A stretch of 64,000 nucleotides of DNA, from positions 2,543,387 through 2,607,386 of the forward strand of contig JAGGNK010011225.1 of NCBI GenBank assembly GCA_017590115.1, written 5' to 3'. Position 1 is the stretch's first letter, and each line of letters begins with the position of its first letter. The DNA comes from Montifringilla adamsi. Lineage: Eukaryota > Chordata > Aves > Passeriformes > Passeridae. Position numbers and translations under genes: made by a program. The notes under the pieces are model-generated. The model was given only the letters and a program-made list of their open reading frames with translations. It ran no database searches and had not been told where the DNA came from. This document shows, piece after piece, positions 13,998-26,127 of the stretch.

Positions 13998-14012
13998 TTT
14001 TTTTTTTTTTAA
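13998..14012. repeat. Poly-T tract downstream of CR1
   Basis: A run of about a dozen T lies some 50 bp past the CR1 3' end. It is a simple homopolymer. Confidence 0.6.
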
Positions 14013-15350
14013 CAGAATATTGAAAGTCTGAAAATCAGTGCAAATCTAGTCAGCCTCTTAACTGAAATAGCCCACCATTCTCTGAGTGAGAAGAATCACC
14101 TCAGGAGCTTTGCACACAATTAAGTCAAAACCCGAGGTCATTGTACCAACTAAAATCTGAATAAAAAAAGAAAAAACATGAACCTGAGTATTTCTTTGTA
14201 AGTCTTCTCTCTTCAGAACATTTTAATTATTTTAATTTATTTGATTGCGCAATATAAAAAAATACTGCAAATTCATATAATAAAAACTAGGGTTAAACAT
14301 CATTTTCAATAATAGAGAGCAACTGATTTGTTCAGGAGAGGATGAACAATTTGCATTTTACATGACATCAACAAGTCATCTTCATTTCTATTATTTTCAA
14401 ACTATTGAACAGTGAATCTTGAATAGGTTTTTCTGACCATCTGTACTGAAAACAGTTTTCTGAAGAGATGATTACCTGCAGGTAGTTAAATTAAATGTAT
14501 TCACAATTCACAAATGTGTTTTTGTCTTAAGCCCAAGAGCAGTATCATGTCATAATAGCATCCACTTACATTGCTCCAAAGGGGCTCAGTTGGACTAGAT
14601 CAGCTCCACAGCAAATATTCTGTTTGTTAGGTAAAAGGAGAATTTAGCAATATCAGCATATTGCAGAAACAAGTAAGACATGTTCCTGCTTAAGCACCAG
14701 GAAACAGATTAAGAGCAAAAACAGGGGTCTGTTATTCAGGATTACTTTGGAAACTATGTAAAGCACAGTGCTTTTACAACCTGATTCTGAAGATCAGCAT
14801 TCACCTTTGTAATGGGCTGTAAGTATTAAGACTTCATTACCAGGGTGAGATTGACTTCTGCTTTCTAAGCTGCTACTGTTCAACTGATGAAACATATCAA
14901 CAAAATCAGCATACATCAGGAGCTGTTATACTCTAAGTTCCCCTTGACATATTCTCCTTCATTCACCATTGAACATGTTATAATGCCAGACCAGTGAATA
15001 GTTAATGGAGTTATATAAAGGACAATGACAAGGGAAAGTCTTGGACTTTCACCCTTTTCTAAACTCATTACAATGCTCTGAAGTGGATTAAAATAGCACA
15101 GAAAGCACCTCTGATCCTCTTTCAGTCACAGAAATGACCTTTGAATTTTATTGTGTTTACAATAATCTTCTATGCAGATAGGTGTGAACTTTAGCTAAAT
15201 TAGTTTGACCTATTGCAAATAAAGAAAAATGATTTGCATTTAGTGTTTCTTCCTGGAAACTAAGGGCAAAATGAAACCATAGAGCAGCATATCTAGAAAA
15301 TTCTTAAACAGTGTCTCCCATTCTACATCAGGAATATGTAAAATTTACCA

Positions 15351-15897
15351 GAGAATCATAGAATCTTAGGGGTTGGAAGGGACCTTAAAGATCCTTTAGT
15401 TCCAATTTCCTTCCAATGGCAGGGATGCCACTCACTAAATCAGATTGCCCAAGGCTCCATCCAACCTGGCCTTGAATATTTCCTGGGATGGGACAGACAC
15501 AACTTGTCTGGACAACCTATTCCAGTGCCTCACAGTAAAGAATTTCTTCCTAATATCTAATCTAGACCTACCCTCTTTCAATTTAAAATCATTGCCTCTT
15601 GTCCTGTTGCTATTTGTTCCTATAAAAAGTACCAGGACATGGTACTCCTTTTAATAAGCCCTGTCAAGGTACAGGGAGGCTGCAAATAATTTTCTCTGAA
15701 ACCTTCCCTTTCCCAACTGAAGAATCCCAAACCTCAGTCTGTCTTCAAAAAGAGTTATTCTAGTTCTCTAATCACCTTCAGGACCCTCTCGAATGTGTCT
15801 ACCTCTTTTTTGTGCTGAGGGCCCTAACCTGTATGCAGAATTCCAGGTGGGGTCTCACCAGACTGGAGTAGAAGAGCAGAATCACCTCCTTCAACCA
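15351..15897 (-). mobile_element. CR1 LINE 3' fragment (minus)
   Basis: Reading on the plus strand, it opens with GAGAATCATAGAATC and GGTTGGAAGGGACC, the reverse complement of the CR1 3' end. It continues with CATCCAACCTGGCCTTGAA, GGCAGGGATGCCAC and the region ending TCTCACCAGACTGGAGTAGAAGAG. The element therefore points leftward with its 3' end at 15351, and is 5' truncated near 15.9 kb. It is fairly well preserved at the 3' end and has no coding capacity. Confidence 0.9.
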
Positions 15898-17022
15898 CTG
15901 AGAAAGATAGAATTTCCTTCCATAGATTTTTTCATATGCAAAATTTCAGATCAATGACCTGTCTTATTTGCATTTTGAATTAATATATTCAAGACATACA
16001 CAGTAGCCTTTTCTCAGCCAATATAACAGGGATGATGTGCAGCTGCAGCCATACAGAGAAAATCTCAACTGAAGTGCACTCAGAATCCCTAGAACAGCAA
16101 TTTCGGAAGTGGAATGGTCTGCATCCCAAGCACTTTACTTATTAAGCTTTTAGTCCCCTGACACAGTTTCACTATCTGAGTGCAAACTAGAATGTGAAAT
16201 TGAGTTTTGCTTACTTCTATATATACCATTCACTGCACCCATATGCTCATATACAGACAAAATATACATAGATACATACCAAAAGAGAGAGGTTGGCAGA
16301 AGCTGGATATATTTATCAGGAAAAGGATTCATCTCTACCTGTCCTGCCTTCACATTCTTCCCTGAGGGATCTTCTTTTGTCAGAGATCTGCTATTAGGTT
16401 TGAGACAGAGCTTTGGCCCAGACACCATTCCATCCCTCACATCCCTTTACCTGCCACCACACACCCCTCAGGTACTCAGACAATCCTGCTGCTCCTGCTT
16501 GCTGCAAAGCTGTCACCTTCATCTTGCCATACCATCTTAATGAGGCCAAAGGCTTCTCTAAGTCTAAAGGCTTTATAAGCATTATAAAAGAAATTATATA
16601 GTGTAATCTAATGCTTATAGATGCAAATGAATAAAAACTTTATTGACACTCAAACTGTCCTCTATAAACTATCCAGAAGTCTTTATCACTGAACACTTTT
16701 AAACATATCCATGCAGAAGCTGAGACCTTTTACAGTCATTATTTCAAACTCTGCATTAACAGACCCAAGAGATCATAAATATTTGGATGAGAATTTAGTT
16801 CTCTATAAACAGGCCTACAAATTTCTATCACAGTTGTACACTTACACATAACTAAGATTCTGAGCAGCTAGCTGTGGCCACATACTACCACCTTTCCTAA
16901 GAGACTCATTTAGCTACTCTTAAAAGAGAATACCAACAACCTGTAAACTTCCTCACATTCTGTACAAGAATACAAAAACTTACAGATGTGCACCAGGTGA
17001 TCATAAATGTAGCTGCTGGGGG

Positions 17023-17039
17023 AAAAAAAAAAAAAAAAA
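17023..17039. repeat. Poly-A tract (A17)
   Basis: Seventeen A follow GGGG, about 70 bp left of the neighbouring CR1. It is a simple homopolymer. Confidence 0.7.
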
Positions 17040-17106
17040 GCTAGTGGACTCTTATCACCAAAATATAAAGCTCAATTGCTAAAAGTATACCTGCTTTTGG
17101 AACTCA

Positions 17107-18070
17107 CAGGATCATAGAAATGAATCAGAGAATCTCAGGTTGGGTTAGACTTTTAAGATCATTGAGTCAAACTATCAAGTCAGCACTCTCAAATCCACCA
17201 ATAAACCATGTCCTTAAGTGCCACAACTATGCTGACTCAAGGACTAACACAGGCAGCCCATTCTAATGTCTGACAAATCTCTCAGTGAAGAAATTTTTCA
17301 TAATATCCAACTAATCCTTCCCCTGGTGCAACTTGAGACCACTTTCTCTGGTCCTATCACTTCTTACTTGGGAGAAGAGACCAAGCCCCATCTGGCTACA
17401 ATGTCTTTTTAGGGACTTGTAGACAGCAATAAAGTCACCTTCTTTTCTCTAGGCTAAGCTACCCCAGCTCCTTCAGCCTCTCCTCATCAGACTTGTGCTT
17501 TCCCAGCTCCATTGCCCTTCTCTGGACACACTCCAGCACCTCAGTGTCTTTCCTGTATTAAGTGGCCCAGAACTGGACACAGGATGGGAGATGCAGCCAC
17601 ATCAGTACAGAGTACAGGGGGACAATCCCTGCCCTGGTCCTGCTGGCCACACTGTTTCTGACTCAGGCCAGGGTGTCAGTGGCCTTCTTTGCCACCTGGG
17701 CACACGATGGCTTATGTTCAGCTGCTGTCAGCCAGCACTCCCAGCTCTTTTTCTACTCAGCTGCTTTCCAGCTACTCTGCCCCCAGCCTGTAGAGCTGCA
17801 TGGGGTTGCTGTGACCCAAGTGCAGGACTTGGACCTTCACCTCGTAGACCTGGCCCTTCACATCACACAACTGGCCTCAACCCATTGATCCAGCCTGTCC
17901 AGATCCCTCTACCCTTCAGCAGATCAACACTCCCACCCAGTAGGATGTAATCTGCAAACTCACTGATCTGCCTTGATCTTCTCACCTAGGTCATCAGCAG
18001 AGATATTAAACAGGAATAGCCCAATACTGAGGCCCCCCGGGGAACAGCATTTGTGATCCAATTCCACATG
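17107..18070 (-). mobile_element. CR1 LINE 3' fragment (minus, about 1 kb)
   Basis: The reverse complement of CR1 begins with GGATCATAGAAATGAATC and the ATCTCAGGTTGGGTTAGAC word at its 3' end (left). It runs through the 3' untranslated region (CTTACTTGGGAGAAGAGACC, CTCCTTCAGCCTCTCCTC) into the end of the ORF2 region (GGCCCAGAACTGGACACAGG; CTGCAAACTCACTGA). The words become unclear after about 18070. Plus-strand frames of 108 and 151 codons here are antisense to CR1 and are not genes. The ERV LTR begins shortly beyond its right edge. Confidence 0.88.
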
Positions 18071-18128
18071 TGTGCTCACTGCTACCGGCCCATGCTGGCA
18101 TAAGAGCAGGGCACAGCCTGCAGCCTGA

Positions 18129-18133
18129 CACAT
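18129..18133. repeat. 5-bp target-site duplication, left copy
   Basis: CACAT directly precedes the TGTCA start of the LTR and recurs at 19034-19038 directly after its TGACA end. Confidence 0.65.
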
Positions 18134-18154
18134 TGTCAGTGACTAAATGGTTCA

Positions 18155-18220
18155 AGTCTTAAACATGGTTACGAAGTCTTGCCCATTATAGGGCAAGACT
18201 TTGTAACCATGTTTAAGACT
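18155..18220. repeat. Near-perfect hairpin, 30-bp arms, 6-nt loop
   Basis: The left arm (18155-18184) begins AGTCTTAAACATGG and ends CTTGCCC. The loop is ATTATA. The right arm (18191-18220) is its reverse complement with a single C/T difference. It lies about 20 bp inside the left end of the solo LTR. On the plus strand the one mismatch reads G opposite T, so an RNA could still form a G-U pair. Confidence 0.9.
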
Positions 18221-18901
18221 CTATAAAGAAGCTACAACCACAGAAACCTCCCTGAAGAACTTTGGACTGCACGTTGTGCCACCTAGATAAGATAAAGAAC
18301 AAACCCATTGTTTAATAACCTCAGGTCTAGGGGCAAACAAACAAGGCTGAAGGAGAGGAATGCATCCACAAGAAAGCAAAACACAGCAGAGATTCTTCCC
18401 TGGCTGAGTTTGGGGTGGGGGAGACCACAGCCCACACAGAAACCAGGCTTACTGTCCCTGAAAGGAGGCAGGGGTTGGGGGGAGGTTTTGGGTGCAGCCT
18501 CTGATCAGAGGCAGAAAACCCATCCTCCCTTGCACAAACTGGCTCAGCTGTGAAAACCCCAACTCCACAGGCCATATCCATGGGGCATTCATTCAGAGGT
18601 AGCTGAGGGGAACATCATAATCCATCCAAGACCTCCCAAAGCGTCAGGACTGCATGTGACATGACAAATCTGGAGTCTGGTGCAACAGATAATGGCAAAC
18701 TCCCCCCACCCCTCCACAGGGAGCTTCCTGTTTTCCTACCTGGCCTGAGCAAATATTAACCCATCAGATTCTATGCTTTTCAGGGGCACCTTCACCACCA
18801 AGCTGCACAGGATCAATGAAGCATCATTGGAATCCACGGAGTGGTGATTCCTTATTCTGTCCCTGTTACTCTCTTTCTGTCCCCTACACCTATTTCCTAT
18901 T

Positions 18902-18922
18902 TCTCTCTCTCTCTCTCTCTCT
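18902..18922. repeat. (CT)n microsatellite inside the LTR
   Basis: About ten TC units sit just upstream of the LTR polyadenylation signal. Confidence 0.9.
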
Positions 18923-18936
18923 CATATTTACTATCA

Positions 18937-18942
18937 AATAAA
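18937..18942 (+). promoter_or_regulatory. LTR polyadenylation signal AATAAA
   Basis: A canonical AATAAA hexamer lies within the solo LTR. The sequence downstream includes GGTCTCATTTG, a plausible GU-rich element, before the LTR terminus. Confidence 0.6.
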
Positions 18943-19033
18943 ACCTATACTATTATCACTGGCATATGGTCTCATTTGCACCTTAATTTGGGCAGAGGCA
19001 TTTCTAATAACCCTTGATAACTGGATCATGACA

Positions 19034-19038
19034 CACAT
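19034..19038. repeat. 5-bp target-site duplication, right copy
   Basis: CACAT follows the TGACA end of the LTR and matches the copy at 18129-18133. Confidence 0.65.
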
Positions 19039-19039
19039 G

Positions 19040-21680
19040 GGTGGTGGCAGCATAGTGCCATAGGAGCTTTTTCTTGGTGGTAAAAAACTGTCAAATCAAC
19101 CCTTCTGGAACACCTGCAAAGTACAAGCAGCAGTTTAGTAATTTTATTCCACAATCTAAAGTATTCTGAAAATTGAAAGGGGGAAAAAAGAGCATATTGT
19201 TGGTATTATATTACTATGATAATTTATGCAATTGGTAGAAGAACCACTTTGTCCTACAATGTACTCATACTTTCCTTAGCACCAGGTGCTTTAAATCCAT
19301 TTCGAAAAGCCTGAACTATTGTTCAATCTGCAGGTTATTCATCCATAATTTACAGAATTCACAAACATTCTCAAAGTGAGAAGAGGGAAACTGAACACTC
19401 AGGTCTTTGCATGTCCAGCAATACTAAGAGATAAAAGAAAAACTTTTGCAAGGCTGGATGTTTCGTTCGCTGCACAATGGAGTATTGTGCTCTTACATGT
19501 GTGCAGAAGATTTTATTAGCTTAGGTAGAGTTTAATTCACAGATATTATTTGAAGTCCAGTACTATAAAGAACTACATTTTTTAATGCAACTTCATTTTC
19601 TTTACAGGATTGAAAATTAAAAATAAATAAAAACCAGACACAGAGGAAGGTAAAGCAAGCCCAGATAGAATTACATTATTGCACAGGATTAAGACAAAAT
19701 TCTCCTATATTTCTCCCTTATTTCCTCTTCATTACTGACAATCAAGTTCTGCATATTCACAGAACAGGTCCCTAACTTTAAGATTCCTTCCCTTTAAACC
19801 ATAGGATTGTCTTAGCACTGACAGTTGCCCAGTGGACAAAGTAGATGATTATCATGAACCTCTTGATTCTGTCAAAGAAGCAAGAAGAGCTGTTACACAG
19901 CATTTGGACAGGGGCCAAGAGATGGTCATGTAGCTACAAGAAAAATAATCAGAAAATGTGAAACTGTCTATCCACTGCTGTGGAAAAGAAGTTTATACCG
20001 CAATCCTTCTCCCCTCACTGGAACCGAAGCAATGGTGGAAACCTAAACAAGGCATTCCAAGTAGCTAATCAAAGCAGAAGCAACAAGATGAGCAAGGATG
20101 TATTTAAATTAAAAAAAAAAACAAACACTGTTCTTTAATCACACTCTAATATTGGACCTGGCTGGAATGGAATTAAGCTTCTTCGTAGTTGCTCATAGAA
20201 TGCCGTATTTCAGATTTATGACTAGGATGGTGTCAGTGACACACCAATGTTTTGGCAAGAGCTGAAGTGTTTTCACAGTGTCACAGCTTTTTCTTTTTCT
20301 CACTCTGCTACCCTTCCCATGCCCAGCCAATGGACACCTGAACTCAAATGGCCAAAGGAATATTCCATACCGTGTAACACCGAATAGCAATAAAAAAACT
20401 TTTGTCTTCCAGAATAGCCGTTACTTGTAGACTTGGCTGGGCAACAATCTGCTTATGGGAGGTGATGAATGATGTCCCTTGCATCACTTCTTTTTTCCTT
20501 TCTCTACTTGTCTTCTTATCTTCACTTATTAAACTGACCATAATCAACTATCAAACATGTGTCAAGCACAGGTAACTCTCATGAGGCCCATACATTTTAT
20601 TAGTTTTCACTGCCCACAATATATCATATGAAGATAGAACAAATTATAGCATTGTCTAAGTCTAAAGCAAGACTGAAGAGACTAGTAAAACTATTCAGTA
20701 AGTGTATAAATGAAGTTCCCATTTCTTTGGAAAATGGATGGAGGAAAATTATTTGTTCTGTATAATGGCTTACTTTTATTCTGAATAAATGAGTAACTAT
20801 ATTGAATATGGGGATATCTATTTTAGCATATCAAAACTGTTCTAACTGAATAAACATTGTGTACAGAAAAAATAATTGATGTCTTGCGTCTGATTAAGTA
20901 TATAAATTACCTAAATTCTCTGAAGATATGTGGACAGCTGCATCATTTTTGCATTTCATAATGCTAATTAAGTAATATGATAAATAAGGTCATATTTATG
21001 CTACTATTTGTAAAACAAAGCTACTTGTTACAACTTCTTCCAATGTATGACACTTATAAGAAAAAAACTGGCTAATGATAACAGCTTTTAGAGACAGAAA
21101 AATATAAAAACCTTTATTAATTTATGCTGGATAGAAATATCTATAAATACATCTTGATTAAAGAAAGTTATTAAAAAAAGCATTGTTAAAGTTTATAGGA
21201 GGATATTTTAACTAGATTAACTTGTGCTTGTTTCAAACTACTTTGATTGCAATAGCAGGACTTGCAGAAGACTTACTCAGTTGTGTGTTGCTGCCCAAGT
21301 AAGGTTTATTCAACAGTACCCTTTTCAAGGCCTCATTTTCAGTTACCTGTGGCTCAGCCAAATGCAGCCACTTAGACATTTCAGTCAAACTCCTAAATAT
21401 GTGATTTGTATACTGAATTGCAAAGGAAAAATAGTCCAAGTGTTGTGAACAGGGATGTAACATAACAGGGGTTTGACTCCATGGTAGAAATCTCCATGTT
21501 TCCTCATCCTATGGAAAACATTTGTTGGTTTGGGTAGACTTCAATCTTCAAAGATTTTGGCAAGTATTTACAGCTGTGTTATTCAAAAACTTCTCTCTAA
21601 TTTACTACGTCTTTGAGAGCAGCAACATCCCATGTCCACTGTATTCAAACCATATTTGCAGTGATATTGAACAAAGAGCT
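19040..21680. other. Gene-free AT-rich block
   Basis: No coding exon, RNA gene or clear transposon was recognised. The frames are short and overlap in several registers. A (T)AAAT-rich stretch near 19.62 kb and an A-rich tract near 20.11 kb are the only low-complexity features. Confidence 0.6.
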
Positions 21681-21681
21681 T

Positions 21682-21968
21682 TAGAATCACAGAAACATAA
21701 AGCCATTTAGGTTGAAAAAGATATGTAAGACCCGCAATTCCAACCATCAACCCAGCACAAAACCACATTAATAGGTGCCATATATACATGGCTTTTAAAT
21801 ACCTTCAGGGATGGTGACCTAACCATTTCCCTGAGTAGTCTGTTCCAATACTTGACTACTCCTTAACTGGCTAAATTCTTCCTAATATCCAAACTAAACT
21901 TCCCCTGGCACAACTTCAGGTTGTTTTCTCTTGTTCTAGCATCTGTTACTTGGGAGAAGAGACCAACA
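21682..21968 (-). mobile_element. CR1 LINE 3' fragment (minus, short)
   Basis: It begins with TTTAGAATCACAGAAACATAAAG, the reverse complement of a CR1 3' end. It continues with AACCATTTCCCTGAGTAGTC, TTCTTCCTAATATCCAA, CTTCCCCTGGCACAACTT and TTACTTGGGAGAAGAGACC. About 290 bp of the 3' untranslated region remain; the 5' truncation is near 21.97 kb. Confidence 0.85.
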
Positions 21969-22079
21969 CACTTGCAACAAATGAAAGAATTGATCTCGCT
22001 ACTGTTGATCACACTTTACTCTTAACACATTTTCTCTATCCTACTCTCCAAGTACAAAAGAGGAAAGTAAAGATATATC

Positions 22080-22550
22080 CTGAACAGTCAATGCTCCCTG
22101 CTGCAGGAGCTCCGGGAGGGTGGAAGCAGCAACTTGGTGATATAGTTCAAAGGCAGAGGGAAAACAGAAATTCAGGCACATAGGGATCAATATTAAAATG
22201 GGGGTCAGGGGAAGGCAGGACAAATGAAAAGAGGAAAGAACAGAAGGAAAAGGAAATCAAGTAGTGCTTTCTTCATGGCTAACTGGATCATTTAGTTTAC
22301 GGCTAATTCTCGCTCCAGCAGTTAAAGAGTTCTAGAAAGAAGCTATTGCCAATGCTCCCACTGCACAAATCTGTGCACATGACTCCTCTGCAGGTGTGAG
22401 AACAGCTTTGCCCAGCTCCAGGGCAGGAGCAAACACCATTGCTGCTGTGTTACCACTTCTGATCCTGTCACCTACCTGTGTGCCCAGCTGCATCAGGCAC
22501 ACATCTTTAGTGCAGACCAGGCTGACAGAGGTCAAGTGAGCCATACAGAT
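22080..22550. other. Unclassified GC-richer patch
   Basis: This is more GC-rich than its flanks, with words such as CTGCTGCAGGAGCTCC and GCCCAGCTCCAGGGCAGGAGC. The minus-strand frame at 22332-22544 (70 codons) is the cleanest frame but shows no domain that I recognise and no clear splice sites. It may be decayed repeat or a conserved non-coding block. Confidence 0.3.
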
Positions 22551-24784
22551 AATGTAATGGCAGATAAACCTAAAGCTAAATCTCAGAAACCATCTAAAAG
22601 TTTGTATCTACCTTATAGTCACAGCTGCACAGTACTTAGAGAAAATGGGTTGGAAGCAGAAGGAAAGGATTACTAAAACTTAATTGGCAGGTTGGTACAA
22701 CTGAGGTATAAAAGATTCTAGTTTTTCCTTCCTTTAAAACCATAGTTGCCTCAATAGTTCTATTGCTTTCCCTCCCATTTTGCTCCTAATCCACTCAGGT
22801 GGGAATGGTCATAGAGCAAAGAGATTAAAAAGAAAAACACATTTTTCAGAAGTTGATTTGAAGAATTAAGAGTTAGATCATCCTGGCATCCTCACATTTT
22901 TTCTGCAGTAGAAAGATTGGGATGAGAAAGGATGGATTTCTTGGGACATATAAAACATGTTAGTCTATGGCAGACTCAAATTTACAGAGATTTATGCAGA
23001 GTGATGGCCCTTACTTTAACAAGGTTCTATATTTTTAGAAAGTATTAATGACATGTTTTGATCAGTTAAACTCTCTTTGCCAGAAAATATGGTAGTTCAT
23101 CATAAAACTTGATGCCAAAACATGTCTTTATGGAAAAATATTTCCCAACATCTCTTTGCAATGTATATAACCTTTCTCCCTCTGTAATCCTTATATCCAT
23201 GCAGATTTAGAAAGAAATGACATTTTGGATAATAATATATATAAAAAAATCCAACTAAGAAGGAGCTGTCTACATTTTAGCACTCATATCAGGACTCTAA
23301 AAAGTGGTATTTACACTTGTATTGTTCTATGAGTTAATCAGTCATCTTCAGCAACCACTTTTTTTCCTCTTCTTTCCAAAATCAACTCAAATAGAACACA
23401 GTCTTCCCAATTTTTTCTAACTCCATCAAGAAAAGTCTGTGTTGAGACTGGGGAAGGGTAAAATTTAGGATAATAAATCATGTTGGGCAATAACCAAGCT
23501 CTGAAAAATGAGCACATTAAGAAAACACCAAACTAGTAGCCATTTTTTTGACCTACATTTCTGTAAACACTTTGGAACTTGTCTTGCTGGACTGGGGAAT
23601 GGTAATAGTCTGCCTGTATAGTTTTCCACTGTTGAATTGTTCATCACTTTCTGCTGTGGAAAAAGTTGCTTCCTGTGATTCCTGGAATCAGTTTCCAATT
23701 TACACACATACATGTACATACAGTCCTTTTCCCAAACACCATGAATCTGTTCGGATTAGGAATTTAGGGACCGGAATTGAACTTCTGAAATCATCACTTC
23801 TTAATGCTTTATTGGATCATTTTGGGATTAATGCACCCAAAATTAGCTCAAGGTCATTTAAAATTCTTCACTTTATCATTATAAGGCCAAAAATAACAAC
23901 AAAAAAATCAACAACAATGGCCAACAACCACTACAAAACACAACTCTCTGGAAACCTAAGAGAAAAAACATGAACAACCCCTTCCCCCCCTGCCTCGCCC
24001 CCCCAAAACTGATTACACAAAAAAAAATCCCATCCAACTAATTCGGATGAGAATTCCTTTCCCCTCCAACCTAATCCTGATACAACTGCAAAACTGTCTT
24101 GCTAATAAACAGACAAACCAGTGGCTAAGAAAGCGGACAGATGGGCCAACGTTCTGTCTTTCCTTTTAGAAACAAAACCATTGCTGCAATCCCTATAAAC
24201 ACTACAATTCAACAGTATTCACTTTCTTTGGGGGCATTTGATGTGTTGAAGCTTGGTTTCAGCCATCACTTACAATTTTCTGCAATGAGTTTAAAAGTGC
24301 TTTGCCGCATCTTTCAGAAGACACCAGGGAAGAAGAAAGACCCTTTTCCAAGAGCCTTCAGCCCAATGTCGCACCACCTAGAACTGGGTACACAAAGTGA
24401 GGATGGGGCATGACTGCCAAAACAGTTAGACTGCTCAGACATTTTAAACTTGCACAGGTAATTGTTAATTTTGTTCTCCCAGCCACAGGGCCAGCACCAG
24501 AGTTTTCTGTTGTTTTGTGGGGTCTCCCTTATCTCAGACCTATTCTGCTGCATCTTTTATTCATGTAATGGTTCTGACACCTGTGAGCCCCTATGCTACC
24601 CCAAGGAATCATTTTAGGTTAATGAGATCCAGACTGAACACTCAATAAGGTATTTGCAAATAAATACAGTGATCCAATTACTAGTTTCCACTGATGCTCC
24701 TTGCACTTTAAAGTAACAGCTGTCTGCGGACCCACTGGGAGTGTCAAACTTTAAACAGAGAAGTGATGAAGGCGTGAGAGAAGG

Positions 24785-24815
24785 AAGTGGTGAGGACAGG
24801 AGGAAAAAAAAAAAA
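24785..24815. repeat. Copy 1 of a 19-bp word plus A12
   Basis: AAGTGGTGAGGACAGGAGG followed by twelve A and CCC. The same 19 bp plus an A-tract recurs at 26095. Confidence 0.85.
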
Positions 24816-26094
24816 CCCATTTCTAGGAAAACATGAGGGGGAAAAATAAATCTCAAAAATAATGTTTCATTTTGACATTTTATTTCAGAACTGGTCTCAT
24901 TAGTCTTCAGCAGCTCTCAAACATTTCCCATTTCAGAGAGAAAAATTCTTTTTTTATTACTTTTAAAAATTTTTCCTTATTCAAGTATGCTGAGGTAGCA
25001 TATTCAGGTAACTACCCCCCTACACACATCATTTATTTCTTTATTCTGTTAGCAGTAGTTGCAAGGTCAGCCTTTCCTTATCCTATCCAAATATCCCCTC
25101 TGCTACAAGATCCTCTAATTCCACAGCAACATTTACTACCTGAGGTTGCTTGAGATATTTGGTTGATTCCCAGTGACTCTGAAAGCTCTCACCACAACAT
25201 AGGCCTCACCAATTATTTATTTTTAATATATTATTTTCTCAAGTCTTATAGTTATCCTAGTTGTACAGTAAGTTTATAGTTCAACAGATTTATAACATAA
25301 AGTACAGATCTACAGCTACATTCTTTTGGCTTGTCTTCCAAATAATTTCAAAAGCTAGACACTCAAAAACAAGTCCCCAGTAATTTTTAGATTCTCTCCA
25401 TGACATCAAGAACACCTTTGGTACCACCTCCCAAGATGACATTCTCACCAGTTTTCCCTATTTTTAGGTGGAAAGGGATGAAAAAAATATTCAATATTCC
25501 ATTTTAAATTGAAAGACTGAAATTTAATTTGAAGTTTCAAAACACCACCAAAGCTGGAAACTTAAAGCACATGATAGGAACTTTAAAAAAAGACATTTGT
25601 CCAATTCACTCATCCTTGATTGTGCAGCACACTGAAAATTAGTTACCTGCAGGGAGAAGTGCAGTCCCCGTCTCAGAAGGAAATGAGTCACAGGATACTG
25701 ATGAATACTGAAACATTACAGTGGGAGAAATTCTGTTGCATTCTTAGCAGTCTACTGGACCTTATATTTTATCCAAATAAATTTTATTTTATGACACCTA
25801 AGAGCATATACAGGTACAGATTAGAACCATAATGTTGGCTCCAAAATAATTAAAGCACACAACAGTTAACAAGGAACTCAGTAGAAGATGAAATTACAAC
25901 CTGTATGCAGGCCAACCCAATAGTAACATACACCAGACCAGGTCAATTTGACCACAGAAAATCACCCATTTTTTTGGGGTGTATCAGTCAAAATGCAGAA
26001 GATAGAAACAGGACTGGTAGCATGCTAAACTGGTTGAATTGTCTAACAAGGCAAAGAACTGATTGCACACAGTGATTAGAAACCTACTAAAAGC

Positions 26095-26127
26095 AAGTGG
26101 TGAGGACAGGAGGAAAAAAAAAAAAAA
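26095..26127. repeat. Copy 2 of a 19-bp word plus A14
   Basis: AAGTGGTGAGGACAGGAGG followed by fourteen A and CC. It is identical to the copy at 24785 apart from tract length; the flanking sequences are unrelated. Confidence 0.85.

Larger units (their letters stand above)
18134..19033 (+). mobile_element. Solo LTR of an endogenous retrovirus (900 bp)
   Basis: The element starts TGTCAGTGAC and ends GATCATGACA, giving TG...CA termini with a 5-bp inverted match (TGTCA/TGACA), and is flanked by direct 5-bp repeats CACAT. A polyadenylation signal AATAAA lies at 18937-18942, about 90 bp before the end, with a GT-rich stretch after it; this fits an R-U5 arrangement on the plus strand. A (TC)n run sits just before it. 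No internal retroviral sequence follows the right end, so it is a solo LTR left by recombination. A 5-bp duplication is known for ERVL-type and some other ERV groups; class is inference. No open gene is present. Confidence 0.72.

Noticed and set aside
17495..17950. Plus-strand frames of 151 and 108 codons
   Set aside because: They lie on the antisense strand of a minus-oriented CR1 fragment and show no independent protein signature.
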